A stretch of 64,000 bases of DNA from Actinomycetospora chiangmaiensis DSM 45062 (GTDB lineage: Bacteria > Actinomycetota > Actinomycetes > Mycobacteriales > Pseudonocardiaceae): NCBI RefSeq assembly GCF_000379625.1, contig NZ_KB903229.1, positions 290,247 through 354,246 of the forward strand. The letters are read 5' to 3'. A program made the position numbers and the translations under genes. Every line of letters starts with the position of its first letter. Position 1 is the stretch's first letter. The notes under the pieces were generated by a model, which saw only the letters and a program-made list of their open reading frames with translations, was not told the origin of the DNA and searched no databases. Positions 57,069 through 64,000 of the stretch are shown one piece after another.

Positions 57069-58289
57069 ATGCCCACGACCACGGCCCGTCTGTCCGCCTC
57101 CGCGATCGCCGCGGCGGCCGCCCTGTTCTTCCTGCCCGGTGCCGCCACGGCCGCGCCCGCACAGACCCTCCCGAGCCAGTGCACGCAGTCCGGTGCCACC
57201 GTCACCTGCACCTACCTGGCCGCCGGCGGTCAGCAGACCCTCGCGATCCCGGCGACCGCCACGAACGTGCGGATCGTCGCCCGCGGTGGTGCCGGCGGGG
57301 CGGGCGGTGCCGGCGGAGGCGGCGCCGCCGGCGCGGCCGGCGGCACCGGTGCCGTCGTCGTCGTGGCGCCGACCACCGTGGCCGGGAAGACCCTCACCAT
57401 CGCGCCCGGCGGGCAGGGTGGCGCCGGGACCGCCGGCACGACCGCGGGCGGCACCGGGGCCGCCGGTGTCGGCAGCGGGGGCGGCGGCGCGACGGGCGGC
57501 TCCGGCAGCGGGGCGGTCGGCGGGGGCGGCGGGGGTGGCGCCGGTGGCAGCGCGTCCGCCGTGGCCGTCGACGGCACCGTGCTGACGGTCGCCGCGGGAG
57601 GCGGCGGTGGTGGTGGCGGTGCCGGCGGGACCGACACCACCCGCGTCGGTGGCGCCGGGGGTGCGGCCGCGACGGCCGGCACCGCGGGCACGGGGGTGAA
57701 CGCCGCACCGGGAGGTGCCGCGGGCGCGAGCAGCAGCGCGACCGGCGGCACGGCCACCAGCGCGGCCGCCCTCACCTCGGCCGGTGGGGCCGGCGGCGGG
57801 GGCGGCGGGTTCCTCGGCGGGGGCGCCGGGTCGTCCGCGGCGAACACCGGCGGCGGGGGCGGCGGGGGCGGGACGAACCTCGGCACCACCGCCACCGCGG
57901 CGAACACCGGTGCCGGCCGCGTGACGGTCACCTACGACGGTCCGGTCGTCCGCCCGGCGAGCGTCAGCGGCGAGGTCCGCTACGGCGCCCAGGGCCGGGC
58001 GTCGATCGGCGTGTCGGGCTCCGCGAACTCCGGCTCGGGCAGCTGCTCGTTCCGCGACGGCGACCTGCGTGCGGTCTGCCGGACGATCACCTCGGTCACC
58101 AGCGACGGTCGCGGCACCGCGACCATCACCGGGACCGCCCTGACCCAGAGCGGGGCCGTCGTCCCGTTCACGGCGACCGTCGTCGACGGCAACCAGCCCG
58201 GCGGCACCGGCGTCGACTCGCTGTCGGTGACGATCGGCCAGGCCACCACCGGCGGCACGGTCACCCGCGGGGACCTCGTGGTGCGCTGA
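57069..58289 (+). CDS. secreted glycine-rich protein
   Basis: A protein of 406 aa with an N-terminal signal peptide (LSASAIAAAAALFFLPGAAT, cleavage near ATAAPA). A short domain with two Cys (SQCTQSGATVTCTYLAAGGQ) is followed by a long Gly/Ala-rich stretch, residues about 75-285, with runs of GGAGG and GGGGGG. A 120-residue C-terminal domain (VTYDGPVVRPASVSGEVRYG) contains a Cys pair (CSFRDGDLRAVC). The arrangement resembles bacterial surface proteins with a glycine-rich domain. It is flanked by glycosyltransferase genes on both sides. Confidence 0.82.
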   Translation: MPTTTARLSASAIAAAAALFFLPGAATAAPAQTLPSQCTQSGATVTCTYLAAGGQQTLAIPATATNVRIVARGGAGGAGGAGGGGAAGAAGGTGAVVVVAPTTVAGKTLTIAPGGQGGAGTAGTTAGGTGAAGVGSGGGGATGGSGSGAVGGGGGGGAGGSASAVAVDGTVLTVAAGGGGGGGGAGGTDTTRVGGAGGAAATAGTAGTGVNAAPGGAAGASSSATGGTATSAAALTSAGGAGGGGGGFLGGGAGSSAANTGGGGGGGGTNLGTTATAANTGAGRVTVTYDGPVVRPASVSGEVRYGAQGRASIGVSGSANSGSGSCSFRDGDLRAVCRTITSVTSDGRGTATITGTALTQSGAVVPFTATVVDGNQPGGTGVDSLSVTIGQATTGGTVTRGDLVVR

Positions 58290-58304
58290 CGCCGTCCGAC
58301 CGCT

Positions 58305-58350
58305 CGAACGGGCCGTTCGTCACCTTGCGAGGTGACGGACGGCCCGTTCG
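58305..58350. terminator. hairpin terminator
   Basis: Arms 58305-58325 and 58330-58350 pair over 21 bp with one mismatch around TGCG (core GAACGGGCCGTTCGTCACCT). It follows the glycine-rich protein gene and precedes the glycosyltransferase pair pointing the same way. Confidence 0.85.
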
Positions 58351-58386
58351 TGCTGTCCGCGGGTCCGGTTCCGGGTACCGGCCCTC

Positions 58387-59490
58387 GTGCCCCCGCCCAC
58401 GGTCGCGATGCTCCACGGCCGCGCCGACCCCGCCCACGACGGCGTCGCCGACTACACCGCCCGCCTCGTCGCCGCGCTGCGCGCCGCCGGCACCGAGGTG
58501 CGCGACGTCCCCGTCGACCCGGGCCCCCGCGGTCTGCTCGCCGCGGTGCGGGCGGCCCGCGGCGCCGACGTCGTGCACCTGCAGTTCGCGCCGTCGGCCT
58601 ACCGGTTCTCCAGCTGGCCGGGCCTGCTCGGGGACCTGGTGGGAGCGCCTTTGGTCACCACCATCCACGAGTACGGCTGGTGGTCGCCCCGCCCCTGGCG
58701 CCTCCCCGCCCGCCTCGGGCTCGCCGACCCCGAGAGCGGCCGGCTGGTCCCGCGCAGCGCGCGGGTCATCACCACGAACGGGGCCCACGAGGCGGTCCTG
58801 CGGGCCCGGTTCCCGACGACGGGCGTGGTCCGGCTGCCGATCCCGCCGAACGTCGTGGTGGCCCCGCCCGTCGACCGCGCGGCCGTCCGTGGGGCGCTCG
58901 GCATCGCCCCGGACGCGACGGTGGTGGTGTTCTTCGGCTTCGTCCACCCGGTCAAGGGGCTGCGCTACCTGATCGACGCCGTCGCGCGGCTGGCGCCCGA
59001 GCACCCGTCGCTGCACCTGCTGGTGGTCGGCGGCTTCACCTCGCTCGCCCTGCCCGACGACGAGGCGACGGCGTTCCGCGCGGAGCTCACGAAGCACGTC
59101 GCGGACGCGGGCGCGACCGACCGCGTCACGATCACCGGGCACGTCCCCGCCGCCGAGGTCTCCGCCGCCCTGCAGGCCGCCGACGTCGCCGCCTTCCCGT
59201 TCACCGCGGGCGCGACCACGAAGAGCGGGGCCCTGCTCGCCGCGTTCGACCACGGGCTCCCGACGATCGTCACCCAGCTCGAGGCCGACACCGAGCTCGT
59301 CGACGGCGAGACCGTCGTCGTCGCCCCCGCCGTGCGCGACGTCGACGTGCTCGTCACGGCGCTGCGCCGACTCCTCGCCGACCCCGCCCTCGCCGCCCGG
59401 GTCGCCGCCGGGGGGCGGGACCTGCTCACGGGCCGGGACTGGCCGACGCTGGCCGAGCGGCACCGGGCGCTGTACGCGGAGCTGGCGTGA
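58387..59490 (+). CDS. glycosyltransferase family 4 (GT-B)
   Basis: A protein of 367 aa. N-terminal VAMLHGRADPAHDGVADYTA, with the DGVADYT acceptor loop, then TIHEYGWWSPRPWRLPARLG. The C-terminal half has VVVFFGFVHPVKGLRYLIDA and AAFPFTAGATTKSGALLAAF (Glu of the family's EG motif replaced by Ser-Gly; check). It transfers a sugar from a nucleotide donor. GTG start; its stop overlaps the next GT9 gene. Confidence 0.9.
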   Translation: MPPPTVAMLHGRADPAHDGVADYTARLVAALRAAGTEVRDVPVDPGPRGLLAAVRAARGADVVHLQFAPSAYRFSSWPGLLGDLVGAPLVTTIHEYGWWSPRPWRLPARLGLADPESGRLVPRSARVITTNGAHEAVLRARFPTTGVVRLPIPPNVVVAPPVDRAAVRGALGIAPDATVVVFFGFVHPVKGLRYLIDAVARLAPEHPSLHLLVVGGFTSLALPDDEATAFRAELTKHVADAGATDRVTITGHVPAAEVSAALQAADVAAFPFTAGATTKSGALLAAFDHGLPTIVTQLEADTELVDGETVVVAPAVRDVDVLVTALRRLLADPALAARVAAGGRDLLTGRDWPTLAERHRALYAELA

Positions 59491-60401
59491 GGACGCTCGT
59501 CGTCGACCTGCTCGGCGGCCTCGGTGACCTGATCATGGTGCTGCCGTCGGTCCACGCCCTGGCCGACGCCGCCCCGGACGGCGAGCTGGTGGTGCTCACC
59601 CACGAGCCCGGCGACGCGCTGCTCGCCCGCGACCCGGCCGTGACCGCCGTGCGGACCGCGGCGAAGCACGCGGAGCGACCCGCCGTCGGGAAGGCCCTGG
59701 CGGAGCTCGAGCCCGACCTCGTCGTGACGACCACCCGCTTCGACGGCATCGGCGACCTGATCGACGCCGACGCGGCGGCCCGGGGCACGCGCGCCGTGAC
59801 GAACCTGTGGCGCTCGCCGCCGGCGGACGAGCTCGTGGGGGAGCGCTACCAGCGCATCCTCGCGGCCGAGGGCGTCATCGCCGGACCGCCGCGACCGCCG
59901 CGCATCGTGCTCGGCGACGACGAGCGGGTGCCGGAGCCCGCGCCCGGCACCGTCGTCCTCGTGCCTGACGCGGGGATGGCCGTGAAGCGCTGGCCGTGGT
60001 GGCGCGACCTGGTGGCCTCCCTGGGGGACCGGCCCGTCGTCGCCGTCACCCCGGTCGCGGGCGTCCCGACCTGGGAGCCGACCGACCTGCGCGGGCTCGC
60101 CGCCCGGTTCGCGGCGGTCGGCCGGGCGGGCGGCGTGGTGGTGGGCGGGGACACCGGCCCGGTGCGGATGGCGGCGGCGGTCGGGGCGCCGACGGTGGCG
60201 CTGTTCGGGCCCACGCTCGCGAGCCGCTACGGCCTCGAGGAGGGCCGCAACCTGCAGGGACACCCCGACTGCCCGGTGCGCCGGCCGACGGCGATCACCG
60301 AGCAGGAGTGCTGGTGGGAGGCGGCCTGCCCGTTCTCGACGACGGGTCCGGCCTGCCTGGAGGCGCTGCCCGCGGCGGACGTCGCGGCCGTCATCGGCTG
60401 A
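59487..60401 (+). CDS. glycosyltransferase family 9
   Basis: A protein of 304 aa; GTG start overlaps the previous stop. VRTLVVDLLGGLGDLIMVLP carries the GT9 N-terminal loop and GRAGGVVVGGDTGPVRMAAA, VGAPTVALFGPTLASRYG the donor site. The C-terminus has a Cys cluster (CPVRRPTAITEQECWWEAAC) like the GT9 protein at 55.7-56.8 kb. It acts with the GT4 enzyme on the same glycan, by inference from overlap. Confidence 0.88.
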   Translation: MRTLVVDLLGGLGDLIMVLPSVHALADAAPDGELVVLTHEPGDALLARDPAVTAVRTAAKHAERPAVGKALAELEPDLVVTTTRFDGIGDLIDADAAARGTRAVTNLWRSPPADELVGERYQRILAAEGVIAGPPRPPRIVLGDDERVPEPAPGTVVLVPDAGMAVKRWPWWRDLVASLGDRPVVAVTPVAGVPTWEPTDLRGLAARFAAVGRAGGVVVGGDTGPVRMAAAVGAPTVALFGPTLASRYGLEEGRNLQGHPDCPVRRPTAITEQECWWEAACPFSTTGPACLEALPAADVAAVIG

Positions 60402-60424
60402 CGGATCGGGGGTAACCAGGGGGC

Positions 60425-61411
60425 ATGCGTTATCTGGAGCTGCCGACCACCAAGCGCTGGTCGGCCATCGGACTCGGGACCTGGCAGTTCGGGTCGAGCG
60501 AGTGGGGGTACGGCGGCGACTACACCTCGGGACCCGACTCGGAGGCCGCGCGGATCGTGCGCCGCGCCCTCGAGCTGGGCATCACCGTCTTCGACACCGC
60601 GGAGGTCTACGGCTTCGGGCGCAGCGAGCGGATCCTCGGCGACGCCCTCGACCGTGCCGACGCCGATCCGGCGACCACCGTCGTCGCGTCGAAGGTCTTC
60701 CCGGTGTTCCCCGTGGGGCCGGTCGTCGAGCAGCGCGGCGTGGCCAGCTCGGGCCGGCTCCGCCGTCCGCTCGACCTCTACCAGGTCCACCAGCCGAACC
60801 CGCTGATCGGCGACCGCCGCACCATGCCCGGCATGCGCACGCTGCAGGCCGCGGGCGTGGTCGACGAGGTCGGGGTGTCGAACTACTCCCTCGACCGCTG
60901 GCAGGACGCCGAGGCCGCGCTCGGGTCGCGCGTGATCTCCAACCAGGTGCAGTACAGCCTCGTGTCGCGGGACCCGGAGCGGGAGCTGCTGCCCTACGCC
61001 GCCGAGGCCGGCCGTGCGGTGATCGCCTACAGCCCGCTCGCCCAGGGGCTGCTCTCCGGGAAGTTCGACGCCGACCACCGGCCGTCGAACCGGGTGCGGC
61101 AGATCAACACGCTGTTCCTGCCCGAGTCGCTGCGCCGGGCCCAGCCGCTCGTCGACGTGCTGCGCGAGGTGGCCGCCGTCCACGACGCGACGCCGTCGCA
61201 GGTCGCGCTGGCGTGGACGATCCACCGCCCCGAGGTCGTCGCGATCCCGGGTGCCTCCAGCGTCGAGCAGCTCGAGAGCAACTGCGCGGCCGCCGAGATC
61301 GTGCTCGCGCCCGACGAGTGGTCCGCGCTCAACGAGGCGTCCGACCGGTTCGAGCCCGTCCGCGGTGTGTCCGCGGCGATCGGGGTCGCCCGGGGCCTCG
61401 CGGGGGTCTGA
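60425..61411 (+). CDS. aldo/keto reductase
   Basis: A protein of 328 aa. Catalytic residues appear in VFDTAEVYGFGRSERILGDA (Asp, Tyr), TVVASKVFPVFPVGPVV (Lys) and DLYQVHQPNP (His). The cofactor site is in IPGASSVEQLESNCAAAEI. Reduces aldehydes or ketones with NADPH. The ATG is preceded by GGGGG about a dozen bases upstream. It stands 24 bases after the GT9 gene but has no evident link with it. Confidence 0.92.
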   Translation: MRYLELPTTKRWSAIGLGTWQFGSSEWGYGGDYTSGPDSEAARIVRRALELGITVFDTAEVYGFGRSERILGDALDRADADPATTVVASKVFPVFPVGPVVEQRGVASSGRLRRPLDLYQVHQPNPLIGDRRTMPGMRTLQAAGVVDEVGVSNYSLDRWQDAEAALGSRVISNQVQYSLVSRDPERELLPYAAEAGRAVIAYSPLAQGLLSGKFDADHRPSNRVRQINTLFLPESLRRAQPLVDVLREVAAVHDATPSQVALAWTIHRPEVVAIPGASSVEQLESNCAAAEIVLAPDEWSALNEASDRFEPVRGVSAAIGVARGLAGV

Positions 61412-61525
61412 GGTCGCCCGGCCCGCCCGTTCGCAGGCGGGATGCCCCGGGGCGGGCGCGAGTAGGGTCACACGCACTCGCGGGCAGGGCGTCCGGACGA
61501 GCGGGCCGAACGGGAGCCGGGTGCG

Positions 61526-62185
61526 GTGGACGGGACGCGTACTGGCCACTCCGCCAAGGAACGCGCGTACCGCCACACCAAGGCGGCGATCCTCGACGGC
61601 AGCCTCCCCGGCGGCGAGCTGATCAGCGAGGGTCAGGTCGCCGAGGTGCTCGCGATGAGCCGGACGCCCGTGCGCGAGGCGTTCCTGCGCCTCGAGGCCG
61701 AGGGGCTGCTGCGCCTGTTCCCCAAGCGCGGTGCTCTCGTCGTCCCGGTCTCGCCCGCCGAGGTCGAGGCGGTGCTCGAGGCGCGGGAACTCGTCGAGGG
61801 GCACGCGGTCGCGAAGCTGTGCGCGGCGCCGGAGGCCGAGCGCGCGGCGGTCCTCGCCCGGCTGCGCGAGGTCCTGGCCGAGCAGCGGGCCGCGTTCGGC
61901 GTCGGCGACGAGCGGGCCTTCGCCGAGGGCGACCGCCGCTTCCACACCGTGCTCGTGGAGAGCGCCGGCAACCCGATCCTCTCCGAGCTCTACCGGTCGC
62001 TGCGTGACCGCCAGCTGCGCATGAACCTCGGCTCCCTGCTCGGTCACGGACCCGCCCGCGCCGAGCAGATCCTCGGCCAGCACGAGGCGATCCTGGCGGC
62101 GCTGGGCCCCGACCGGACCGTCGAGGCCCACGGTCGGCTCTCCGAGCACCTCGAGGCCACCCGCACCGCCGTGCTGGGACGGTAG
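61526..62185 (+). CDS. GntR-family regulator, FCD type
   Basis: A protein of 219 aa. Winged-helix residues 12-75: ERAYRHTKAAILDGSLPGGE, LISEGQVAEVLAMSRTPVRE and AFLRLEAEGLLRLFPKRGAL. The FCD ligand domain (residues 85-215) includes LVEGHAVAKLCAAPEAERAA and RFHTVLVESAGNPILSELYR, with His ligand positions. It regulates catabolic genes in response to an organic acid. Targets are not clear; the aldo/keto reductase gene ends 115 bases upstream. Confidence 0.9.
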   Translation: MDGTRTGHSAKERAYRHTKAAILDGSLPGGELISEGQVAEVLAMSRTPVREAFLRLEAEGLLRLFPKRGALVVPVSPAEVEAVLEARELVEGHAVAKLCAAPEAERAAVLARLREVLAEQRAAFGVGDERAFAEGDRRFHTVLVESAGNPILSELYRSLRDRQLRMNLGSLLGHGPARAEQILGQHEAILAALGPDRTVEAHGRLSEHLEATRTAVLGR

Positions 62186-62192
62186 CGGGCCG

Positions 62193-63182
62193 CTAGGACA
62201 CCCTCTGCTCGTCCGGCGGCGCCACGCCCTCGAGCGCCGGCTCGATCATCGCCCGCAGCGCGTCGCACCCGGTCTCCACGCCGCGGCGCAGCCGGTCCGG
62301 GTCGGTCTCCAGCGGGTTGATCGTGTCCGCGCCCTCGGGCGGGCGGACCTCGAGCAGGTGCGGGGGCTCGTCACCCTCGTCGAGGCTGGCCGCCGCGAGC
62401 CGCTCGTCGTCGGCGCGACGGGTCTCGAGGCGGTTGCCCAGCACGTGCACCAGGCCCGGCACCCTGGTCTGGCCCAGCCGGGTGACCAGCGCCTTCTCCA
62501 GCCGCGTCGCGTCGATCGCCTCCTGGTCGGCCCGGCGGGTGCGCAGCATGAGCACGTGCGTCGCGCCCTGGTCGAGGGCGGTGTGGAAGGGGAGCGGCTC
62601 CGCGACCGCCGCGTCCACGAGACGGCGCCCGTGGATCTCGATGGGCAGCCCGGCGAGTAGCGGCACGTTCGCCGAGGCACGCAGCGCGAGCTTGAGCGAG
62701 GCCGCGTCCGTGATCGTGCCGTGCAGGTCGAGCGCCTCACCGGTGTCGACGTCGGTGGCCACGGGGTGCAGCGGGACCTCGGCGTCGACGATGGCCTGCC
62801 AGTCGACCGGGACGATCTCCTCGCCGACGGTCTCGACGAGGTACTCCACGTCGACCACCGGCCGTCCGCGCAGCCCGCGGAAGGGCCGGGTGACCCGCTC
62901 CATCAGGCCGGGCTCCCACCACCCGGCGCAGCACTTCTCGGTCTGCCCGCCGACGAGCCAGCTGCCGGCCAGCGCGCCCGCGGAGGCGCCGTACACCGCG
63001 TCGAAGCAGCGGGTGAGCCCCAGGCGTTCGAGGCCGAGCACCATGCCCGAGGAGTAGGTCGCGCGGGAGCCGCCGCCCTCGATGGCGAGGGCGACGCGGT
63101 GGCCGTCGGTCCGGTCCCCCGGACCCGACCCCTCGGCGAGGCGGGCGGCGAGGACCTCGAGAACGCGATGGCGCCGGGACAC
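62193..63182 (-). CDS. patatin-like phospholipase
   Basis: A protein of 329 aa. GTG at 63182 has AAGGA seven bases upstream. VALAIEGGGSRATYSSGMVL (oxyanion GGG, residues 36-40), YGASAGALAGSWLVGG with nucleophile Ser67 in GASAG, and LVDAAVAEPLPFHTALDQGA with the catalytic Asp. Releases fatty acids from lipids. It converges with the GntR gene only seven bases away. Confidence 0.88.
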   Translation of the reverse strand: MSRRHRVLEVLAARLAEGSGPGDRTDGHRVALAIEGGGSRATYSSGMVLGLERLGLTRCFDAVYGASAGALAGSWLVGGQTEKCCAGWWEPGLMERVTRPFRGLRGRPVVDVEYLVETVGEEIVPVDWQAIVDAEVPLHPVATDVDTGEALDLHGTITDAASLKLALRASANVPLLAGLPIEIHGRRLVDAAVAEPLPFHTALDQGATHVLMLRTRRADQEAIDATRLEKALVTRLGQTRVPGLVHVLGNRLETRRADDERLAAASLDEGDEPPHLLEVRPPEGADTINPLETDPDRLRRGVETGCDALRAMIEPALEGVAPPDEQRVS

Positions 63183-63401
63183 CTCATCATCCTTCCGGGT
63201 GCACGGCCGTACGGCGAGACGGACGAGGGCGACTCGTCCGCGCGGCGCACGACGGAACGGCGTCACGACCGACGGGACGACGCGTCGCCCCGGAGTCCAC
63301 ACAGTACGGACGACGATTCCGGTGACGATGTCCGAGTTCCGTCACCGGGAGTTCCGCGGGGATGTGTCGGAGGATCCCCGCCGACGTCGTCGGTGGACGT
63401 C

Positions 63402-63433
63402 GAGAGGCCCGGGCCACGTGGCCCGGGCCTCTC
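63402..63433. terminator. hairpin terminator for the metallophosphatase gene
   Basis: GAGAGGCCCGGGCCAC (63402-63417) pairs with GTGGCCCGGGCCTCTC (63418-63433), an uninterrupted palindrome. It lies downstream of the minus-strand phosphatase gene. The rest of the 299-base gap 63183-63481 shows no gene I can support. Confidence 0.85.
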
Positions 63434-63481
63434 CGGCGGGTTCCGGCGGACTCCCGCGTGTTCCGGAGTGCGCCTTCGGGC

Positions 63482-64000
63482 TCAGCCCGCCCGGCGCTCC
63501 AGGACGACCCGGTCGACCTCCGCCCCGGTGTCGGTGATCGTGCGCATCGTCATGGTCGTCAGCTGGCCGGGCCCGGAGGGCGGGACCACGTCCACCGTCA
63601 CGTAGGCGTAGTCGAGGTAGCGCGCCTGCGACCAGTCGACGGTGTCGGGGATCTTGCCGGTCGCGCTCACCGCCTGGTAGCTCACGACGTTCACGTCGCC
63701 CTGCGGTGCCGGGTTGCCGCGGTAGCGGTCGACCTCGCCGGGCTGCCAGGCGTAGCGGGGGCGTCCGCCGGAGCCGACGCAGACGTAGGTCGTGCCGTCG
63801 GTCGCGGGCCGCGCCGTCCCGCCGTCGGGGACCTGCGTCGTCGAGCGTCCCCCGCGGATCGGGTTCGACCGCTCGTACTGGTGGTTGTGTCCCTGCAGCG
63901 CGAGGTCGACCGAGAACTCGTCGAACAGCGGCGCCACCGCCGCACGCACCCCGGCGTCGGAGGCGTGCGTCGAGGACGTGGCGTAGGCGCAGTGGTGGAA
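63482..64000 (-). CDS. metallophosphoesterase, C-terminal part (truncated by window)
   Basis: A frame of 172 codons open through the right edge. It begins FHHCAYATSSTHASDAGVRA and continues FDEFSVDLALQGHNHQYERS, matching the C-terminal metal-binding (GHNHxYER) end of purple-acid-phosphatase-like secreted phosphatases. After it come SYQAVSATGKIPDTVDWSQA and TVDVVPPSGPGQLTTMTMRT. The N-terminus is off the window, so a signal peptide cannot be checked. The terminator at 63402-63433 ends it. Confidence 0.88.
   Translation of the reverse strand, partial: FHHCAYATSSTHASDAGVRAAVAPLFDEFSVDLALQGHNHQYERSNPIRGGRSTTQVPDGGTARPATDGTTYVCVGSGGRPRYAWQPGEVDRYRGNPAPQGDVNVVSYQAVSATGKIPDTVDWSQARYLDYAYVTVDVVPPSGPGQLTTMTMRTITDTGAEVDRVVLERRAG

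Overview
The window is high-GC DNA (my estimate is 73-75% G+C) from an actinobacterium. It has many GTG starts, ATGA/GTGA stop-start overlaps, a mycobacterial-type FprA ferredoxin reductase, an F420-type luciferase-like oxidoreductase, PucR and TetR regulators, and XRE-DUF5753/DUF397 pairs. The mix points to Pseudonocardiales (Pseudonocardia- or Actinomycetospora-like). That placement is inference; no rRNA gene is present, and I saw no tRNA gene or CRISPR array.

Layout. 0-6 kb: an overlapping DUF4873 operon, a long acidic/basic disordered protein, fprA, a methyltransferase and small unknown genes. 6-13 kb: HAD hydrolase and DNA polymerase IV, an ABC exporter with an epoxide hydrolase, and a benzoylformate-decarboxylase-like enzyme. 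13-19 kb: an ABC-2 drug/daunorubicin-type exporter, a WrbA-like flavoprotein, and a PucR regulator coupled to a fused homocysteine methyltransferase/methylene-THF reductase. 19-30.6 kb: the most unusual block, described below. 30.6-36.5 kb: a phosphatase, a CbiMQO-type cobalt/nickel importer, and a TetR-controlled flavin monooxygenase. 36.5-39.6 kb: VOC protein, P450, isochorismate synthase. 39.7-42.6 kb: lower-GC island with mobile-element relics. 42.6-54 kb: housekeeping and catabolic genes (pseudouridine synthase, macro-domain protein, L,D-transpeptidase, CopC, hydrolases, HAD, ChaB, CPBP protease, methyltransferase, SDR, aldehyde dehydrogenase). 54-64 kb: hypothetical proteins, glycosyltransferases flanking a glycine-rich secreted protein, aldo/keto reductase, GntR, patatin and the end of a metallophosphatase.

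The 19.15-30.6 kb block looks like one regulon. On the minus strand are a phosphohistidine 'mobile domain' protein with no ATP-grasp domain, a SnoaL-like protein, an APH-fold kinase and an F420-type oxidoreductase. On the plus strand are an acyl-CoA ligase, a histidine phosphatase, a P450, a short-chain dehydrogenase and a PPDK-like protein that keeps the ATP-grasp and His domains but lacks the PEP/pyruvate barrel. A TetR and a winged-helix regulator sit inside. Three promoter regions share the half-site GATGCRACT. I infer an uncharacterised pathway in which a hydroxylated small molecule is phosphorylated by a split dikinase, resembling the logic of phenylphosphate synthase and rifampin phosphotransferase.

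A second theme is structure outside genes. Most convergent gene pairs are separated by long, nearly perfect hairpins without U-tracts, and several belong to sequence families that recur in the window. One copy of a 25-bp-arm palindrome lies in frame inside the methionine-cycle fusion gene, exactly at its interdomain linker.
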